This document shows, piece after piece, positions 1-8,981 of a stretch of 64,000 nt of DNA. The number at the start of each line of letters is the position of its first letter. The stretch's first letter is position 1. A program made the position numbers and the translations under genes. The stretch is from Gracilibacillus orientalis (lineage in GTDB: Bacteria; Bacillota; Bacilli; Bacillales; Amphibacillaceae). The notes under the pieces were generated by a model. That model saw only the letters and a program-made list of their open reading frames with translations. It had not been told where the DNA came from and searched no databases. The stretch spans positions 333,376 to 397,375 of the forward strand of contig NZ_FOTR01000004.1 in the NCBI RefSeq assembly GCF_900114645.1, read 5' to 3'.

Positions 1-998
1 ATTTCTACACCATTGGATTCACCAGCATGAATAAACTTGCCATCCCCTAAGTAAATACCGGCATGGGATGGACCTGGTTTGTATGTTTCAAAAAATACTA
101 AATCTCCCACAGATGGCTGGTCAATATGCTTGGTTGCATTCCATATTTCACTCACTGTTCGTGGTAGGTTTACATCTAGTTGATTATATACATACTGTAA
201 ATAACCACTACAATCAAATCCTGAAGTGGATGTTCCACCCCATCGGTATGGTGTGCCAATATGTTCTTTAGCGCTAGAGATGATTTGACTGGCACTTACC
301 GATGATTTAGAAGTTGAGGTATTTTCTTTCTTTACAGGTGTTTCTTTATTCGCTTCGGCTTCTTCTTGATTCGTTTCATCTGATTTTTCGTTGGATTCCT
401 GCTCGGTTACTTCTACTGATGCTACTTGAGGTGCTTCAACTGTCTTTTCATGTATTTCTGCTTCAATATGGTGAATTTCCTCACCTGTATCCTGTTTATA
501 TGCTTCTATTGCTTCATTTGATTTTTCACCATATATACCGTCGATATTCGCACGGTAGTAACCAAAATAGAATAAAGCTTCCTGTACCTCTTTGACATCT
601 TCCCCGCGATCACCCATTGAAAATGTTAGTTCATGTTGTTGTAATAAGTTTTCATAATATTCTTCTTCTTCATTTATAATGGCTTTTACTGTTTTTTCAT
701 TTGCTTTTCCATTTTGCTCTAACAAATGCTCTTGTTGAAATTTCGTTAACGCATATTCTGTCAAAACGCCAAACTCTCCGTCAATAGATGAATCATAGTA
801 TGATAATTTTTGTAATTTGTGTTGCAGCATTCGAACCGATTCATGCTGCATACCGAATTGCAGCATGTTTGATTGTTCTAATACCTCGTTTTGCATCAAT
901 GGATAGGCATCGACATAAAAAGCAAATGGCTGGCTAAATGCAAAGCTGTAAGCGACGGAGTGTTTTACTACTCGTGATATTTGATCTTGCAACATCAT
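1..998 (-). CDS. NlpC/P60 (C40) cell-wall hydrolase with two peptidoglycan-binding domains, 3' end off window
   Basis: The reading frame opens with ATG at 998 behind AGGGGTGG and stays open to the window edge, so the C-terminus is missing. The N-terminal part holds two copies of the PG_binding_1 pattern: a first with LQHKLQKLSYYDSSIDGEFG and a second with VQEALFYFGYYRANIDGIYG. A Glu/Thr/Lys-rich linker follows, then an NlpC/P60 domain with the catalytic motif FDCSG and the downstream segments VGDLVFF and HAGIYLGDGKFIHA. These enzymes cleave D-gamma-glutamyl-diaminopimelate bonds in peptidoglycan. No clear signal peptide is seen at the N-terminus, although the first 30 residues are fairly hydrophobic. 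The catalytic His is visible and the third triad residue should be just off the edge. The family is secure; the exact cell-wall role is not. Confidence 0.85.
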   Translation of the reverse strand, partial: MMLQDQISRVVKHSVAYSFAFSQPFAFYVDAYPLMQNEVLEQSNMLQFGMQHESVRMLQHKLQKLSYYDSSIDGEFGVLTEYALTKFQQEHLLEQNGKANEKTVKAIINEEEEYYENLLQQHELTFSMGDRGEDVKEVQEALFYFGYYRANIDGIYGEKSNEAIEAYKQDTGEEIHHIEAEIHEKTVEAPQVASVEVTEQESNEKSDETNQEEAEANKETPVKKENTSTSKSSVSASQIISSAKEHIGTPYRWGGTSTSGFDCSGYLQYVYNQLDVNLPRTVSEIWNATKHIDQPSVGDLVFFETYKPGPSHAGIYLGDGKFIHAGESNGVE

Positions 999-1120
999 AA
1001 AACCACCCCTTACGAAATTATTACTTACAGAAAAATTTATGTTAAAATAGGGGAAATATGATTTTTAGTTACATTTGTTATGTATTTGTAATAAACGCTG
1101 GTCAGGGAGGAAGATTAAAG

Positions 1121-2074
1121 ATGTCAATGAGTGAACAAAACTATTTGAATTTATGTAAAAAAGTACTTGCAGAAGGAACAAAAAAAGATGATCGCACAAA
1201 TACAGGTACTTTATCGATATTCGGCCATCAAATGCGCTTTGATTTACAGGAAGGATTCCCGTTACTAACAACTAAAAAAGTACCCTTTCGTTTAATTGTT
1301 AGTGAATTATTGTGGTTTATCAAAGGTGATACGAATATTCGTTACCTTTTAAAACATAATAACAATATTTGGAATGAATGGGCATTTAAAAATTGGGTGG
1401 AGAGCGATGAGTACAAAGGACCGGATATGACGGATTTTGGCCATCGTTCAATACAGGATCCTGACTTTAAGAAAGAATATGATCAGCAAATGGATATTTT
1501 CAAAACTAACATTCTAGAAGATGACGCTTTTGCAGCCAAGTTTGGTGATTTAGGTTCGGTTTATGGTAAACAATGGCGTGCCTGGAAAACGTCACATGGA
1601 GAAACGATTGATCAATTCAAAGATGTGATCGAAGCGATTAAACATAATCCATATTCAAGAAGGCATATTGTTTCTGCGTGGAATCCGGAAGATGTTCCAA
1701 GTATGGCGCTACCCCCATGTCATACGATCTTTCAATTTTATGTAGCGGATGGAAAATTAAGTTGTCAGTTGTATCAGCGGAGTGGTGATATCTTTTTAGG
1801 TGTACCTTTTAATATTGCCAGTTATGGATTGCTAACACTGTTGATTGCTAACGAATGTGGATTAGAACCAGGTGAATTTATCCACACGTTTGGTGATGCA
1901 CATATCTATGCCAATCATCTTGAACAGGTGGAAACACAACTGAAACGTGAACCAAGAACGTTACCAACTGTTTCTATCAAGGAAGGTTTATCTATTTTTG
2001 ATATTGAAATAGAAGACATTAAACTGGAAAATTATCAACCACATCCAGCTATTAAAGCACCAGTAGCAGTATAA
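1121..2074 (+). CDS. thyA: Thymidylate synthase ThyA
   Basis: Converts dUMP and methylene-tetrahydrofolate to dTMP and dihydrofolate in the cytosol. The catalytic Cys is C200 in [12 protein letters not shown], preceded by [10 protein letters not shown] and followed by [18 protein letters not shown], all hallmark blocks of the family. At 317 residues it is the long form, with an extra segment of about 50 residues after residue 90 compared with the 264-residue E. coli type, as in Lactobacillus casei and Staphylococcus. The ATG at 1121 is chosen because GGGAGGAAG lies just upstream; an in-frame start at 1058 has no such site. dfrA starts 13 bases after the stop, the usual folate pairing, since dihydrofolate made here is recycled by DfrA. 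Confidence 0.97.
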   Translation: MSMSEQNYLNLCKKVLAEGTKKDDRTNTGTLSIFGHQMRFDLQEGFPLLTTKKVPFRLIVSELLWFIKGDTNIRYLLKHNNNIWNEWAFKNWVESDEYKGPDMTDFGHRSIQDPDFKKEYDQQMDIFKTNILEDDAFAAKFGDLGSVYGKQWRAWKTSHGETIDQFKDVIEAIKHNPYSRRHIVSAWNPEDVPSMALPPCHTIFQFYVADGKLSCQLYQRSGDIFLGVPFNIASYGLLTLLIANECGLEPGEFIHTFGDAHIYANHLEQVETQLKREPRTLPTVSIKEGLSIFDIEIEDIKLENYQPHPAIKAPVAV

Positions 2075-2087
2075 AAGGAGGAACAAA

Positions 2088-2582
2088 ATGATTTCACTAT
2101 TATTTGCAATGGGAAAAAACAGAGTGATCGGAAAAGATAATACGTTACCGTGGCATTTACCTAAAGATCTTACATTTTTCAAAGAATTAACCACGTCTGA
2201 ATCCATTATTATGGGACGAAAAACATTTGAGTCGATGAATGGCCCTTTGCCAAAGCGTGAAAATATTGTATTAACCACCAGGCAAGAGTTTGCTCATGAT
2301 AATTGTAAAGTGATTCATTCAATAGATGAGATTAAAGAAATGGACCAGGTGAATCCCGAGAAAGAATGGTTTGTCATCGGTGGTGAAGAAATCTTTAAAC
2401 AAGTGCTCGATTTTGCAGATCGAATCTATATGACTTATATTGATGAAGTGTTTGAAGGTGACACATTTTTCCCTGTTTTTGATGGAACAGAGTGGAATGT
2501 AACTAAGAAAGAAAAAGGGAAAAAGGACGAGAAAAATATATATGATTATTACTTTATTCAATATGATCGGAAAAAGTCATAA
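2088..2582 (+). CDS. dfrA: Dihydrofolate reductase
   Basis: Reduces dihydrofolate to tetrahydrofolate with NADPH. The 164-residue protein begins with the typical MISLLFAMGKNRVIGKDN, followed by LPWHLPKDLTFFK (the WHLPxDL active-site block with the acidic residue), IIMGRKTFES and FVIGGEEIFKQ. It starts behind AAAGGAGG, only 13 bases after thyA, so the two are almost certainly co-transcribed and co-regulated. Length and motifs are normal for a chromosomal, trimethoprim-sensitive-type enzyme. Nothing in the sequence by itself predicts resistance. Confidence 0.97.
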   Translation: MISLLFAMGKNRVIGKDNTLPWHLPKDLTFFKELTTSESIIMGRKTFESMNGPLPKRENIVLTTRQEFAHDNCKVIHSIDEIKEMDQVNPEKEWFVIGGEEIFKQVLDFADRIYMTYIDEVFEGDTFFPVFDGTEWNVTKKEKGKKDEKNIYDYYFIQYDRKKS

Positions 2583-2673
2583 TATTTTTATCGTTAATAA
2601 AGACAAGCATGTGAAATCATGATAAGATAAAAGGTAATGATAATCTGATTATACATAAAGGGGCGCATAAAAT

Positions 2674-2853
2674 ATGTTATCTTCTATTGGTATTCCCGGG
2701 CTAATCTTAATATTAGTTATTGCATTAGTGGTTTTTGGGCCGAAAAAATTGCCTGAAATTGGTAAGGCAACAGGGGAAACGTTACGTGAATTTAAAAACT
2801 CTGCACGTGATTTGACAGATGAAGAAAATGAACAAAAGGAAAATAAATCGTAA
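2674..2853 (+). CDS. tatA: Sec-independent translocase protein TatA (first copy)
   Basis: A 59-residue protein opening at ATG 2674 behind AAAGGGGCG. It has an N-terminal membrane helix ([19 protein letters not shown]), the invariant [10 protein letters not shown] hinge, then an amphipathic helix containing [12 protein letters not shown] and a charged acidic tail. This is the minimal TatA architecture that oligomerises to form the pore for folded twin-arginine substrates. It is followed 32 bases later by a second, clearly homologous tatA and then tatC. The two copies differ mainly in the tail and at FGPKK versus FGPSK. Confidence 0.93.
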   Translation: MLSSIGIPGLILILVIALVVFGPKKLPEIGKATGETLREFKNSARDLTDEENEQKENKS

Positions 2854-2885
2854 TTTTTTATTGATCAATAAACGAGGTGAACGTC

Positions 2886-3059
2886 ATGTTATCTAATATT
2901 GGCTTTCCAGGATTATTTTTAATTTTAGTTATTGCGTTGGTTATTTTTGGTCCTTCTAAATTACCAGAAATAGGTAAAGCTGTTGGCAACTCTTTACGCG
3001 AGTTTAAAAAAGCAACCAATGATATTATGGATGAAGATAAAGATAAATCAGGCAAATAA
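2886..3059 (+). CDS. tatA: Sec-independent translocase protein TatA (second copy)
   Basis: A 57-residue paralogue of the preceding gene, with the same [19 protein letters not shown] helix, the [18 protein letters not shown] amphipathic segment and an acidic-basic tail. ATG 2886 follows CGAGGTGA; an upstream GTG at 2877 would overlap that site. It is separated from tatC by a spacer of about 200 bases that carries a palindromic repeat element. Tandem duplication is the simplest origin. Whether one copy has taken a TatB-like role cannot be told from sequence. Confidence 0.93.
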   Translation: MLSNIGFPGLFLILVIALVIFGPSKLPEIGKAVGNSLREFKKATNDIMDEDKDKSGK

Positions 3060-3086
3060 GGAAAGAAAATTTTAAAATTTGACCAT

Positions 3087-3232
3087 GTGGATAAAGTTAA
3101 GCGCAAGAAGCTACGTCCAGCAACTAGCAAACTTCCCTCACCGATAAGTCAACATCGATCCATTCTTGTTGCACGAGCGCAGTTTTGTACATTGCTAATC
3201 GGGAGCTTGCGCTTTTGTTCTCATGTAACATT
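3087..3232 (-). repeat. Palindromic dispersed element, copy 1 (inside tatA-tatC spacer)
   Basis: Read on the minus strand, the segment begins AAAAGCGCAAGCTCCCG and ends TGCGCTTAAC, so the ends are inverted repeats. Internally it shares the blocks TTAGCAA-GTA, GACTTATCG and GCTAGTT with the element at 41251-41385. The plus-strand frame reads straight through it into tatC, giving a false N-terminal extension of 57 residues. It carries no convincing gene. Confidence 0.7.
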
Positions 3233-3257
3233 GGCTTATGATGAAGGGACGTTTAAA

Positions 3258-4010
3258 ATGAAGCAAGACAAATCATTACCAAATGAGAAGGAAATGGGGT
3301 ATTTAGACCATTTCGCTGAATTACGTAATCGCTTGTTATGGACCGCACTAGTATTTGTAGTATTTTTTATCGGCGGTCTTTATTTTGTGGAAAATATTAG
3401 AGATTTCTTTTTAAATGATATAGATATCACATTAAATCTGATTTCTCCAGAAGAAATTATTTGGATCATCTTCATGATTGCCTTTGTAGTTGCACTTGCT
3501 GCAACATTACCATTTCTTTGTATACAATTATGGTTATTTGTTAAACCAGGCCTAACGAAACGTGAGCAACGAATTTCATTGGCTTATATTCCAGTTATTT
3601 TCATTTTGTTCGTATCTGGACTTGCCTTTGGATACTTCATTTTTATACAGCTCATTCTGCCATTTGTATTATCATTGAATGATGGATTGTTTGATACGAT
3701 GTTCACAGTTGAAAACTATTTCCGCTTTATATTTAGAGTGACATTACCGTTTGCTGTATTTTTTGAAGTCCCGGTTATTACCATGTTTTTAACTAGTTTA
3801 GGTATGGTTACACCACAATTTTTAAGTAAAACGAGGAAGTACGGTTATTTTATCCTTGTTATTATCGGAACTATGATTTCACCGCCAGATTTTATATTGC
3901 AAATAGTAGTTGCTATTCCATTAATCGTACTATATGAAATCAGTATCTTGCTATCGCGAATTGTTTATCGCAAAAAACAAGAGAAACATCGTAAATTTAT
4001 GGGAAATTAA
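3258..4010 (+). CDS. tatC: Sec-independent translocase protein TatC
   Basis: The receptor subunit of the twin-arginine translocase, which binds RR signal peptides. It is a 250-residue polytopic protein with about six membrane helices. The conserved N-terminal block is MGYLDHFAELRNRLLW, and SPEEIIWIIFMIAFVVA, VKPGLTKREQR and FVLSLNDGL follow. ATG 3258 is used because GAAGGGACG precedes it. The open frame extends back to 3087, but that part is repeat DNA and is not TatC-like. Transcription probably continues from the two tatA genes, since no terminator with a U-run was seen between them. Confidence 0.95.
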   Translation: MKQDKSLPNEKEMGYLDHFAELRNRLLWTALVFVVFFIGGLYFVENIRDFFLNDIDITLNLISPEEIIWIIFMIAFVVALAATLPFLCIQLWLFVKPGLTKREQRISLAYIPVIFILFVSGLAFGYFIFIQLILPFVLSLNDGLFDTMFTVENYFRFIFRVTLPFAVFFEVPVITMFLTSLGMVTPQFLSKTRKYGYFILVIIGTMISPPDFILQIVVAIPLIVLYEISILLSRIVYRKKQEKHRKFMGN

Positions 4011-4031
4011 TACAAAGGATTGAGGGGAAGT

Positions 4032-4253
4032 ATGAAGTCATTTTATCAATTTATGATGCGTTACCGTGGAAATAAACAACTAGATGATGCTCGAAGGTTA
4101 GCTGATTGGATGTTTTATGACCATGGCTTTCCAAAGCATTCTCATGATTATTATGAAATTAGTAGTTATCTTGAATGGCAAACTCCTTTTCCAGAAGCAG
4201 TTGCAACTTATGATGACTTATGGGAGGAGTATATAGATGAAGTAAAGCCATGA
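4032..4253 (+). CDS. yozE: YozE family (UPF0346) protein
   Basis: A 73-residue acidic and aromatic protein (MKSFYQFMMRYRG, FYDHGFPKHSHDYYEISSYLE). It matches the small SAM-like YozE fold found across Firmicutes, whose function is not established. ATG 4032 follows TTGAGGGGAAG. It lies 21 bases after tatC and is probably the last gene of that operon. Its stop codon sits inside the stem of the following terminator. Confidence 0.85.
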   Translation: MKSFYQFMMRYRGNKQLDDARRLADWMFYDHGFPKHSHDYYEISSYLEWQTPFPEAVATYDDLWEEYIDEVKP

Positions 4254-4278
4254 GTGCCTGGGACACTCATGGCTTTTA
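4244..4278. terminator. Bidirectional intrinsic terminator between yozE and yolD
   Basis: A perfect 13-bp stem, AAAGCCATGAGTG (4244-4256) with CACTCATGGCTTT (4264-4276), with a 7-base loop and A/T runs at both ends. It serves the converging tat-yozE and yolD transcripts. Confidence 0.85.
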
Positions 4279-4279
4279 C

Positions 4280-4612
4280 CTACTCATTCAATAGCTCTAT
4301 AGCTACAATATTGTCGAATGGCACCTTGCTAATCATAGATGCTTCTTGAACGGTTATCTTTCTTTCGTTGGGATGCATCTTAATAATATGGCCAATAATC
4401 GGATTAAATGAACCATATTGATAATAATCTAATCTCACCTTTTGCTTAGTGTGTATCACCTGTTGTACGGTTGATTCCATTTCATTGACATAATCTTCAC
4501 TTAAAACCGGCTTTTCCTTAGGGGGTTCTTCGGAAAAGAAATCTTGGAGCATTTCAACATGCTCTGGCAACATTAAAGAAGCCCATTTTATTTTACCTCG
4601 ATCATGTACCAA
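4280..4612 (-). CDS. YolD-like protein
   Basis: A 110-residue protein with the YolD opening VHDRGKIKWASLMLPEHV, followed by a conserved C-terminal part (HIIKMHPNERKITV, ISKVPFDNIVAIELL). The family is often paired with Y-family DNA polymerases (UvrX type), but none is next to it here. The start is the TTG at 4612 because GAGGTGA lies exactly 5 bases before it; the ATG at 4645 has no binding site and falls in the promoter. A LexA box sits between its -35 and -10, so SOS induction is very likely. The molecular function is unknown. Confidence 0.8.
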   Translation of the reverse strand: MVHDRGKIKWASLMLPEHVEMLQDFFSEEPPKEKPVLSEDYVNEMESTVQQVIHTKQKVRLDYYQYGSFNPIIGHIIKMHPNERKITVQEASMISKVPFDNIVAIELLNE

Positions 4613-4630
4613 ACAAATCACCTCAATAAT

Positions 4631-4659
4631 ATTGTACACGAACATTCGTTCTTTAACAA
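4631..4659 (-). promoter_or_regulatory. yolD promoter with LexA (SOS) box
   Basis: On the minus strand TTGTTA (4659-4654) and TACAAT (4636-4631) are 17 bases apart. The spacer contains CGAACATTCGTTC (plus 4639-4651), a match to the Bacillus LexA/DinR operator CGAAC-N4-GTTC. The operator position would block RNA polymerase. Confidence 0.8.
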
Positions 4660-4688
4660 TAGACTTCGATCACTTGTTCGTGTATAAT
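4660..4688 (+). promoter_or_regulatory. sbcDC promoter with LexA (SOS) box
   Basis: TAGACT (4660-4665) and TATAAT (4683-4688) are 17 bases apart. The spacer holds CGATCACTTGTTCG (4667-4680), which differs from the palindromic CGAAC-N4-GTTCG operator at one base. It mirrors the yolD box 28 bases away. Confidence 0.75.
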
Positions 4689-4723
4689 AATAGTGAAAAT
4701 ATGGAAGGGATGGTGAATACTAT

Positions 4724-5875
4724 ATGAAAATTTTACATACAGCAGATTGGCACTTAGGAAAAATCGTTCACGGATTGCATATGACAGAAGATCAAGGTAT
4801 GGTCCTGCAGCGTCTTATTGATATTATTCAAGCAGAACAACCAGATGTTATCATCATTGCAGGCGACCTTTATGATCGAGCGGTTCCACCAAGGGAAGCC
4901 GTTGAATTATTAAACTCATTTTTTACTACTGTATCCGTTGAAATGGAGATTCCAATTGTTGCTATTTCTGGTAATCATGATAGCCCTGATCGACTCGGAT
5001 TCGGAGCAAGTTTGTTTCAATCCAAGCATTTATATTTAGCAACAGCTATGGAGGATGTGTTTAAACCAATACATTTTAATGATGGGGATAAAGATGTTTA
5101 TTTTCATTTAGTTCCTTATTTGGAACCAGAACAAGTAAGACACTATTTTCAAGAGGAAGCAATCCAAACACACCAAGATGCAATGGAGCGGATCGTGAGA
5201 CAAATTGAAGAAGAAATGATAAATCATGCTCAGCATATTTTAGTAGGGCACGCCTTTATTGCTGGCGGTATGGAATCGGAGTCTGAAGAAAGACTTACGA
5301 TGATTGGCGGTACTCCTTATATCGATGCTTCTATATTTAAATCTTTTGATTACATTGCCTTAGGACATCTACATCAACCTCAAAAAATTAATAGTGATTT
5401 TATCCGTTATTGCGGCTCTATCATGAAATATTCCTTTTCCGAAGCAAACCATAAAAAATCTGTAACTATCTTAGAACTAGATGAGAATGAGAAAACTGTA
5501 ACTACTATCCCCTTAAAAGCTCCAAAGGACTTACGTATTGCAGAGGGTTACTTTGAAGAATTATTAGAGGGGAAAGTAATGGAAGCAACAATTGACTACT
5601 TGCAAATTCGATTGCTAGATGATGGACAAATCATTGATCCTGTCACAAAGTTGCGCAAGCTTTTTCCAAATATTTTACGCTTAGAACGTAAACATCATTT
5701 AGTACATCATTCACTTAAAGAGATCCAATCGATAAAGAAAAAACAGAAAATGACCCATGAACAACTATTTGCATCTTTTTATAAAGAGATAAAAGGATCG
5801 GAACTTTCTGAAGAACGGGCGAAATATGTACAAGATGTCATACAAAAAGTTATGGTAGAAGAGAGGGAGAAGTAA
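4724..5875 (+). CDS. sbcD: Exonuclease subunit SbcD (Mre11-type nuclease)
   Basis: The 383-residue metallophosphoesterase opens with MKILHTADWHLGK and has IIIAGDLYDRA, AISGNHDSPDRLG, VGHAFIAGG and ALGHLHQPQ, giving the full set of Mn-binding Asp, His and Asn motifs of Mre11/SbcD. With SbcC it cleaves hairpins and protein-blocked DNA ends. RBS GGAAGGGATGG. It is one base from sbcC, so the two are translationally linked. A LexA box in the promoter predicts induction by DNA damage; sbcDC is reported as an SOS operon in Staphylococcus aureus. Confidence 0.97.
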   Translation: MKILHTADWHLGKIVHGLHMTEDQGMVLQRLIDIIQAEQPDVIIIAGDLYDRAVPPREAVELLNSFFTTVSVEMEIPIVAISGNHDSPDRLGFGASLFQSKHLYLATAMEDVFKPIHFNDGDKDVYFHLVPYLEPEQVRHYFQEEAIQTHQDAMERIVRQIEEEMINHAQHILVGHAFIAGGMESESEERLTMIGGTPYIDASIFKSFDYIALGHLHQPQKINSDFIRYCGSIMKYSFSEANHKKSVTILELDENEKTVTTIPLKAPKDLRIAEGYFEELLEGKVMEATIDYLQIRLLDDGQIIDPVTKLRKLFPNILRLERKHHLVHHSLKEIQSIKKKQKMTHEQLFASFYKEIKGSELSEERAKYVQDVIQKVMVEEREK

Positions 5876-5876
5876 T

Positions 5877-8800
5877 ATGCGTGCATTAAGCCTCGAACTA
5901 ACTGCATTTGGACCCTATCGAGAGAAGCAACGGATAAATTTTACCGATTTAGGAGATGAACCGATATTTTTGATTACCGGTCCAACTGGTGCTGGAAAAA
6001 CAACTATTTTTGATGCAATTTGTTTCAGTTTATATGGGAAAGCCAATGGTACTGACCGTGATCAAGATGGTTTTCGTAGTCATTTTGCCAATGTATCTGA
6101 ACTAACTTCAGTCAGTTTTACCTTTGTATTGCATCAAAAAACATATTGTGTCATGCGTAGCCCAAAACAACAAAAGCCTAAAGCGCGAGGAGAAGGGTAT
6201 ACAGAGGAAGCGGCTAGCGCTAGTCTTTATGTTTACAATCACGAACAACAATGGGAATTAATAGTTTCCAAGATTAAAGATGTGAATGAAACTATCGAAG
6301 AAATGATTGGACTTGATTATGAACAATTCAAGAAAATGATTATGATTCCCCAAGGTGAGTTTAGAAAATTAATCTCTGAAAATAGTAAAGAACGTGAAGA
6401 AGTCTTACAAAAAATATTCCGGACTTATTTCTATAAAAATATGACTGAAAAATTAAAAGAAGAAGCAAAATCTTTAAAGGAACAATGGGAAAAGCGAGAT
6501 TGGCAATATCAACAAGAATTAGAAAAGCTTCCTGATGAGACTATCGATCCTGACTCTCATAAAAAGGTGAAAGAACAGCTAGAAGACCGTTACCTCAATC
6601 TAGAAGAAAAAAAGGCTTCACTAAATAAAGAATTAGATCAAGTAAGCAAACAATTATCTGTGTTTCAAGAGCAATATTATCAGCAAAAAAAGCTAGTAGA
6701 TCATTTTCATGAGTATGAACAGTTGCTAGATAAACAAAATCAATTGCAGCTGAACCAAAAAGAAATAGATACATTACATGAAAAACTCGAACTCGCAAAA
6801 ACAGCTGAGAAAATAAAACCGATAGAAGAATTAATGCAAACAAGAAAACAGGAATGGCAGTTTCAACATCAGAAATTTGAAGATATAGCCAAACAACAAA
6901 AAGACATACAGATTCTATTTGAACAATCTAAAGTTAAATATGAAGAAGAACAAAAGAAAGAAAAAGAACGTGAATCCTTACAATTCCAATTGAAGGAACA
7001 CCAACAATTACTAGCGAAAATGGATGAATTTGAAACTACAGGAAATGAATTAAATAAATTGGACGAAACATTTAAGAGCACACAGGAAAAACAAACCTTA
7101 TTGGAGAACAAAATCAAAGAACTAGACAAAAAGAAAGAAACGAGTTACGAGATCAGAGATAAGATCCATGAATCAGACAGCACTTTGCAAAAACTAAAAC
7201 ATGAAATAGAGCAGCTGCGGCGAAAAGCGACAAATATGCAGGATTTAAAGAAAGAATATCAAGAACTATTAGTGTTAAGAAAAGATTATCAGCAATATAA
7301 AAATGTCGCTGATAAGCTACAAACAGCAGCTGATGCACAAGCAAAGAGATGTGAACAGCTAGAACAGGAAAGAAAAAAACATTTTGCAAGTCATTTGGCA
7401 GCATCATTAGACGATGGAAATGCATGCCCTGTATGTGGCTCCATTCATCATCCTGATCTCGCCAAGATAAAAGATTCAAGTATTTCCGATGAATTGATGG
7501 ATAAAGAGACCAAATCTCTAACTTCATTACAAGAAGAAACTCAAAACATGCAAATGACACTCCTGCAAATTAAAGAACAAGGAGAAGGGAAAAAACAACT
7601 CGTTACGCGATTAATCCAATCATTAGAAATGGATAAGGAACAAATCACACATGAACAACTGCAACAAATCGATACATCCTTACTCGAAAGCATCCAGCAT
7701 AATAAAAAAGAATCACAAAAGCATCAACATACGGTTCAAGAATTACAAAGTCAATTTAAACAAATTCAAACGGCCATGCAGGATTATGATCGGTTAAAGC
7801 AAGAATTAGCACGAATACAAGAAAAGCAGCAGGAAATAAGTAAAGATTATCATAAAGTACATGCTCAATATTCACAACTTAAAGCGCAACTTCCTGATGG
7901 TGTGGAATCACCTACAGCCTTTAAACAACAAGTTATTATGTTAGAACAAGAACTGAATAAAAAAATGCAGCAGTGGAAAGACGTACAAGCACATTATGAA
8001 AAAGCGATTGAAGATAAGAACAAGGCAGAAACTAAATATCAGGAAGCAAATCAGTTTACTAATCAATTAAAGCAAAAATCCAACGAGCAAGAAAAGAAAT
8101 TTAATCAAGCACTTGTTGATTATCAATTTGTCTCGATTACAGAATATAAACAAGCACTTCTACCTCTTAAAAAACAGCAGGAAATAGCAAATGACATATC
8201 AAAACATGACGAACAAAAAAATGTAGTGAAAAATCGTTTAATTAATCTAGCAGAATGGATAAAAGATGTTGAAAAACCAGATTTAACAAAACTGGAAGAA
8301 AAAATAGCCGATGTTGAAAAAGACAAAGATGAAAAAAATAAACAGATGCAATCTATTGCATTTCATATCGATTTATTCATTGCTACGATTCGGAAAACGA
8401 ATGAATTAGAAAAACAAATGAAGGAAATAAACGATGATTATTTCCATATTGGGGAATTGGCTGATCTAGCCAGAGGTGACAACACTGCAAGACTCTCCTT
8501 TGAGCGGTTTGTATTATCGACCTTTTTAGATGAGATATTGTTACAGGCAAATATACGCCTTGACCAAATGACAGACCATCGTTATCAATTAATTCGAAGT
8601 GAAGAGTTAGCAAAGCGTGGTGCGCAAAGTGGTCTCGATCTTGAAGTACTTGACCATTACACTGGTAGGAAAAGATCAGTAAATACACTTTCTGGTGGTG
8701 AAGGCTTCAAAGCAGCTCTTAGCTTGGCGTTAGGAATGGCTGATATTGTCCAAGCTCATGCAGGTGGTGTACAATTAGACACCCTATTTATTGATGAAGG

Positions 8801-8981
8801 ATTTGGTACCCTTGACGAAGTATCACTGGAACAAGCAATTAAATGTTTAAAAGAATTACAGCAAGATCATCGTATGATTGGTGTTATTTCCCATGTAGCA
8901 CAATTAAAAGAAGAAATTAAAGCAAAATTAGTAATAGAAGCATCGCATACCGGTTCTACGGCAAAGTTCAAAATAGGATAA
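5877..8981 (+). CDS. sbcC: Exonuclease subunit SbcC (Rad50-type ATPase)
   Basis: A 1034-residue SMC-like protein. Walker A is GPTGAGKTT near residue 38. It is followed by the Q-loop MIPQGEF, two long coiled-coil arms rich in Gln, Glu and Lys, and the zinc-hook CPVC near residue 517 at the midpoint. The ABC signature LSGGEGFKAALSLALG and Walker B/D-loop LFIDEGFGTLD lie near the C-terminus. It dimerises through the hook and drives SbcD nuclease at DNA ends. The start follows GAGAGGGAGAAG inside the end of sbcD. Length and domain order are normal. Confidence 0.97.
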   Translation: MRALSLELTAFGPYREKQRINFTDLGDEPIFLITGPTGAGKTTIFDAICFSLYGKANGTDRDQDGFRSHFANVSELTSVSFTFVLHQKTYCVMRSPKQQKPKARGEGYTEEAASASLYVYNHEQQWELIVSKIKDVNETIEEMIGLDYEQFKKMIMIPQGEFRKLISENSKEREEVLQKIFRTYFYKNMTEKLKEEAKSLKEQWEKRDWQYQQELEKLPDETIDPDSHKKVKEQLEDRYLNLEEKKASLNKELDQVSKQLSVFQEQYYQQKKLVDHFHEYEQLLDKQNQLQLNQKEIDTLHEKLELAKTAEKIKPIEELMQTRKQEWQFQHQKFEDIAKQQKDIQILFEQSKVKYEEEQKKEKERESLQFQLKEHQQLLAKMDEFETTGNELNKLDETFKSTQEKQTLLENKIKELDKKKETSYEIRDKIHESDSTLQKLKHEIEQLRRKATNMQDLKKEYQELLVLRKDYQQYKNVADKLQTAADAQAKRCEQLEQERKKHFASHLAASLDDGNACPVCGSIHHPDLAKIKDSSISDELMDKETKSLTSLQEETQNMQMTLLQIKEQGEGKKQLVTRLIQSLEMDKEQITHEQLQQIDTSLLESIQHNKKESQKHQHTVQELQSQFKQIQTAMQDYDRLKQELARIQEKQQEISKDYHKVHAQYSQLKAQLPDGVESPTAFKQQVIMLEQELNKKMQQWKDVQAHYEKAIEDKNKAETKYQEANQFTNQLKQKSNEQEKKFNQALVDYQFVSITEYKQALLPLKKQQEIANDISKHDEQKNVVKNRLINLAEWIKDVEKPDLTKLEEKIADVEKDKDEKNKQMQSIAFHIDLFIATIRKTNELEKQMKEINDDYFHIGELADLARGDNTARLSFERFVLSTFLDEILLQANIRLDQMTDHRYQLIRSEELAKRGAQSGLDLEVLDHYTGRKRSVNTLSGGEGFKAALSLALGMADIVQAHAGGVQLDTLFIDEGFGTLDEVSLEQAIKCLKELQQDHRMIGVISHVAQLKEEIKAKLVIEASHTGSTAKFKIG

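Noticed and set aside
3087..3257. N-terminal extension of TatC
   Set aside because: The extra residues are unlike TatC, the DNA is a dispersed palindrome, and a good binding site precedes ATG 3258.
6595..8688. Several minus-strand frames opposite sbcC
   Set aside because: Antisense shadows of the Glu/Lys/Gln-rich coiled-coil arms, giving Phe/Leu/Ser-rich nonsense.
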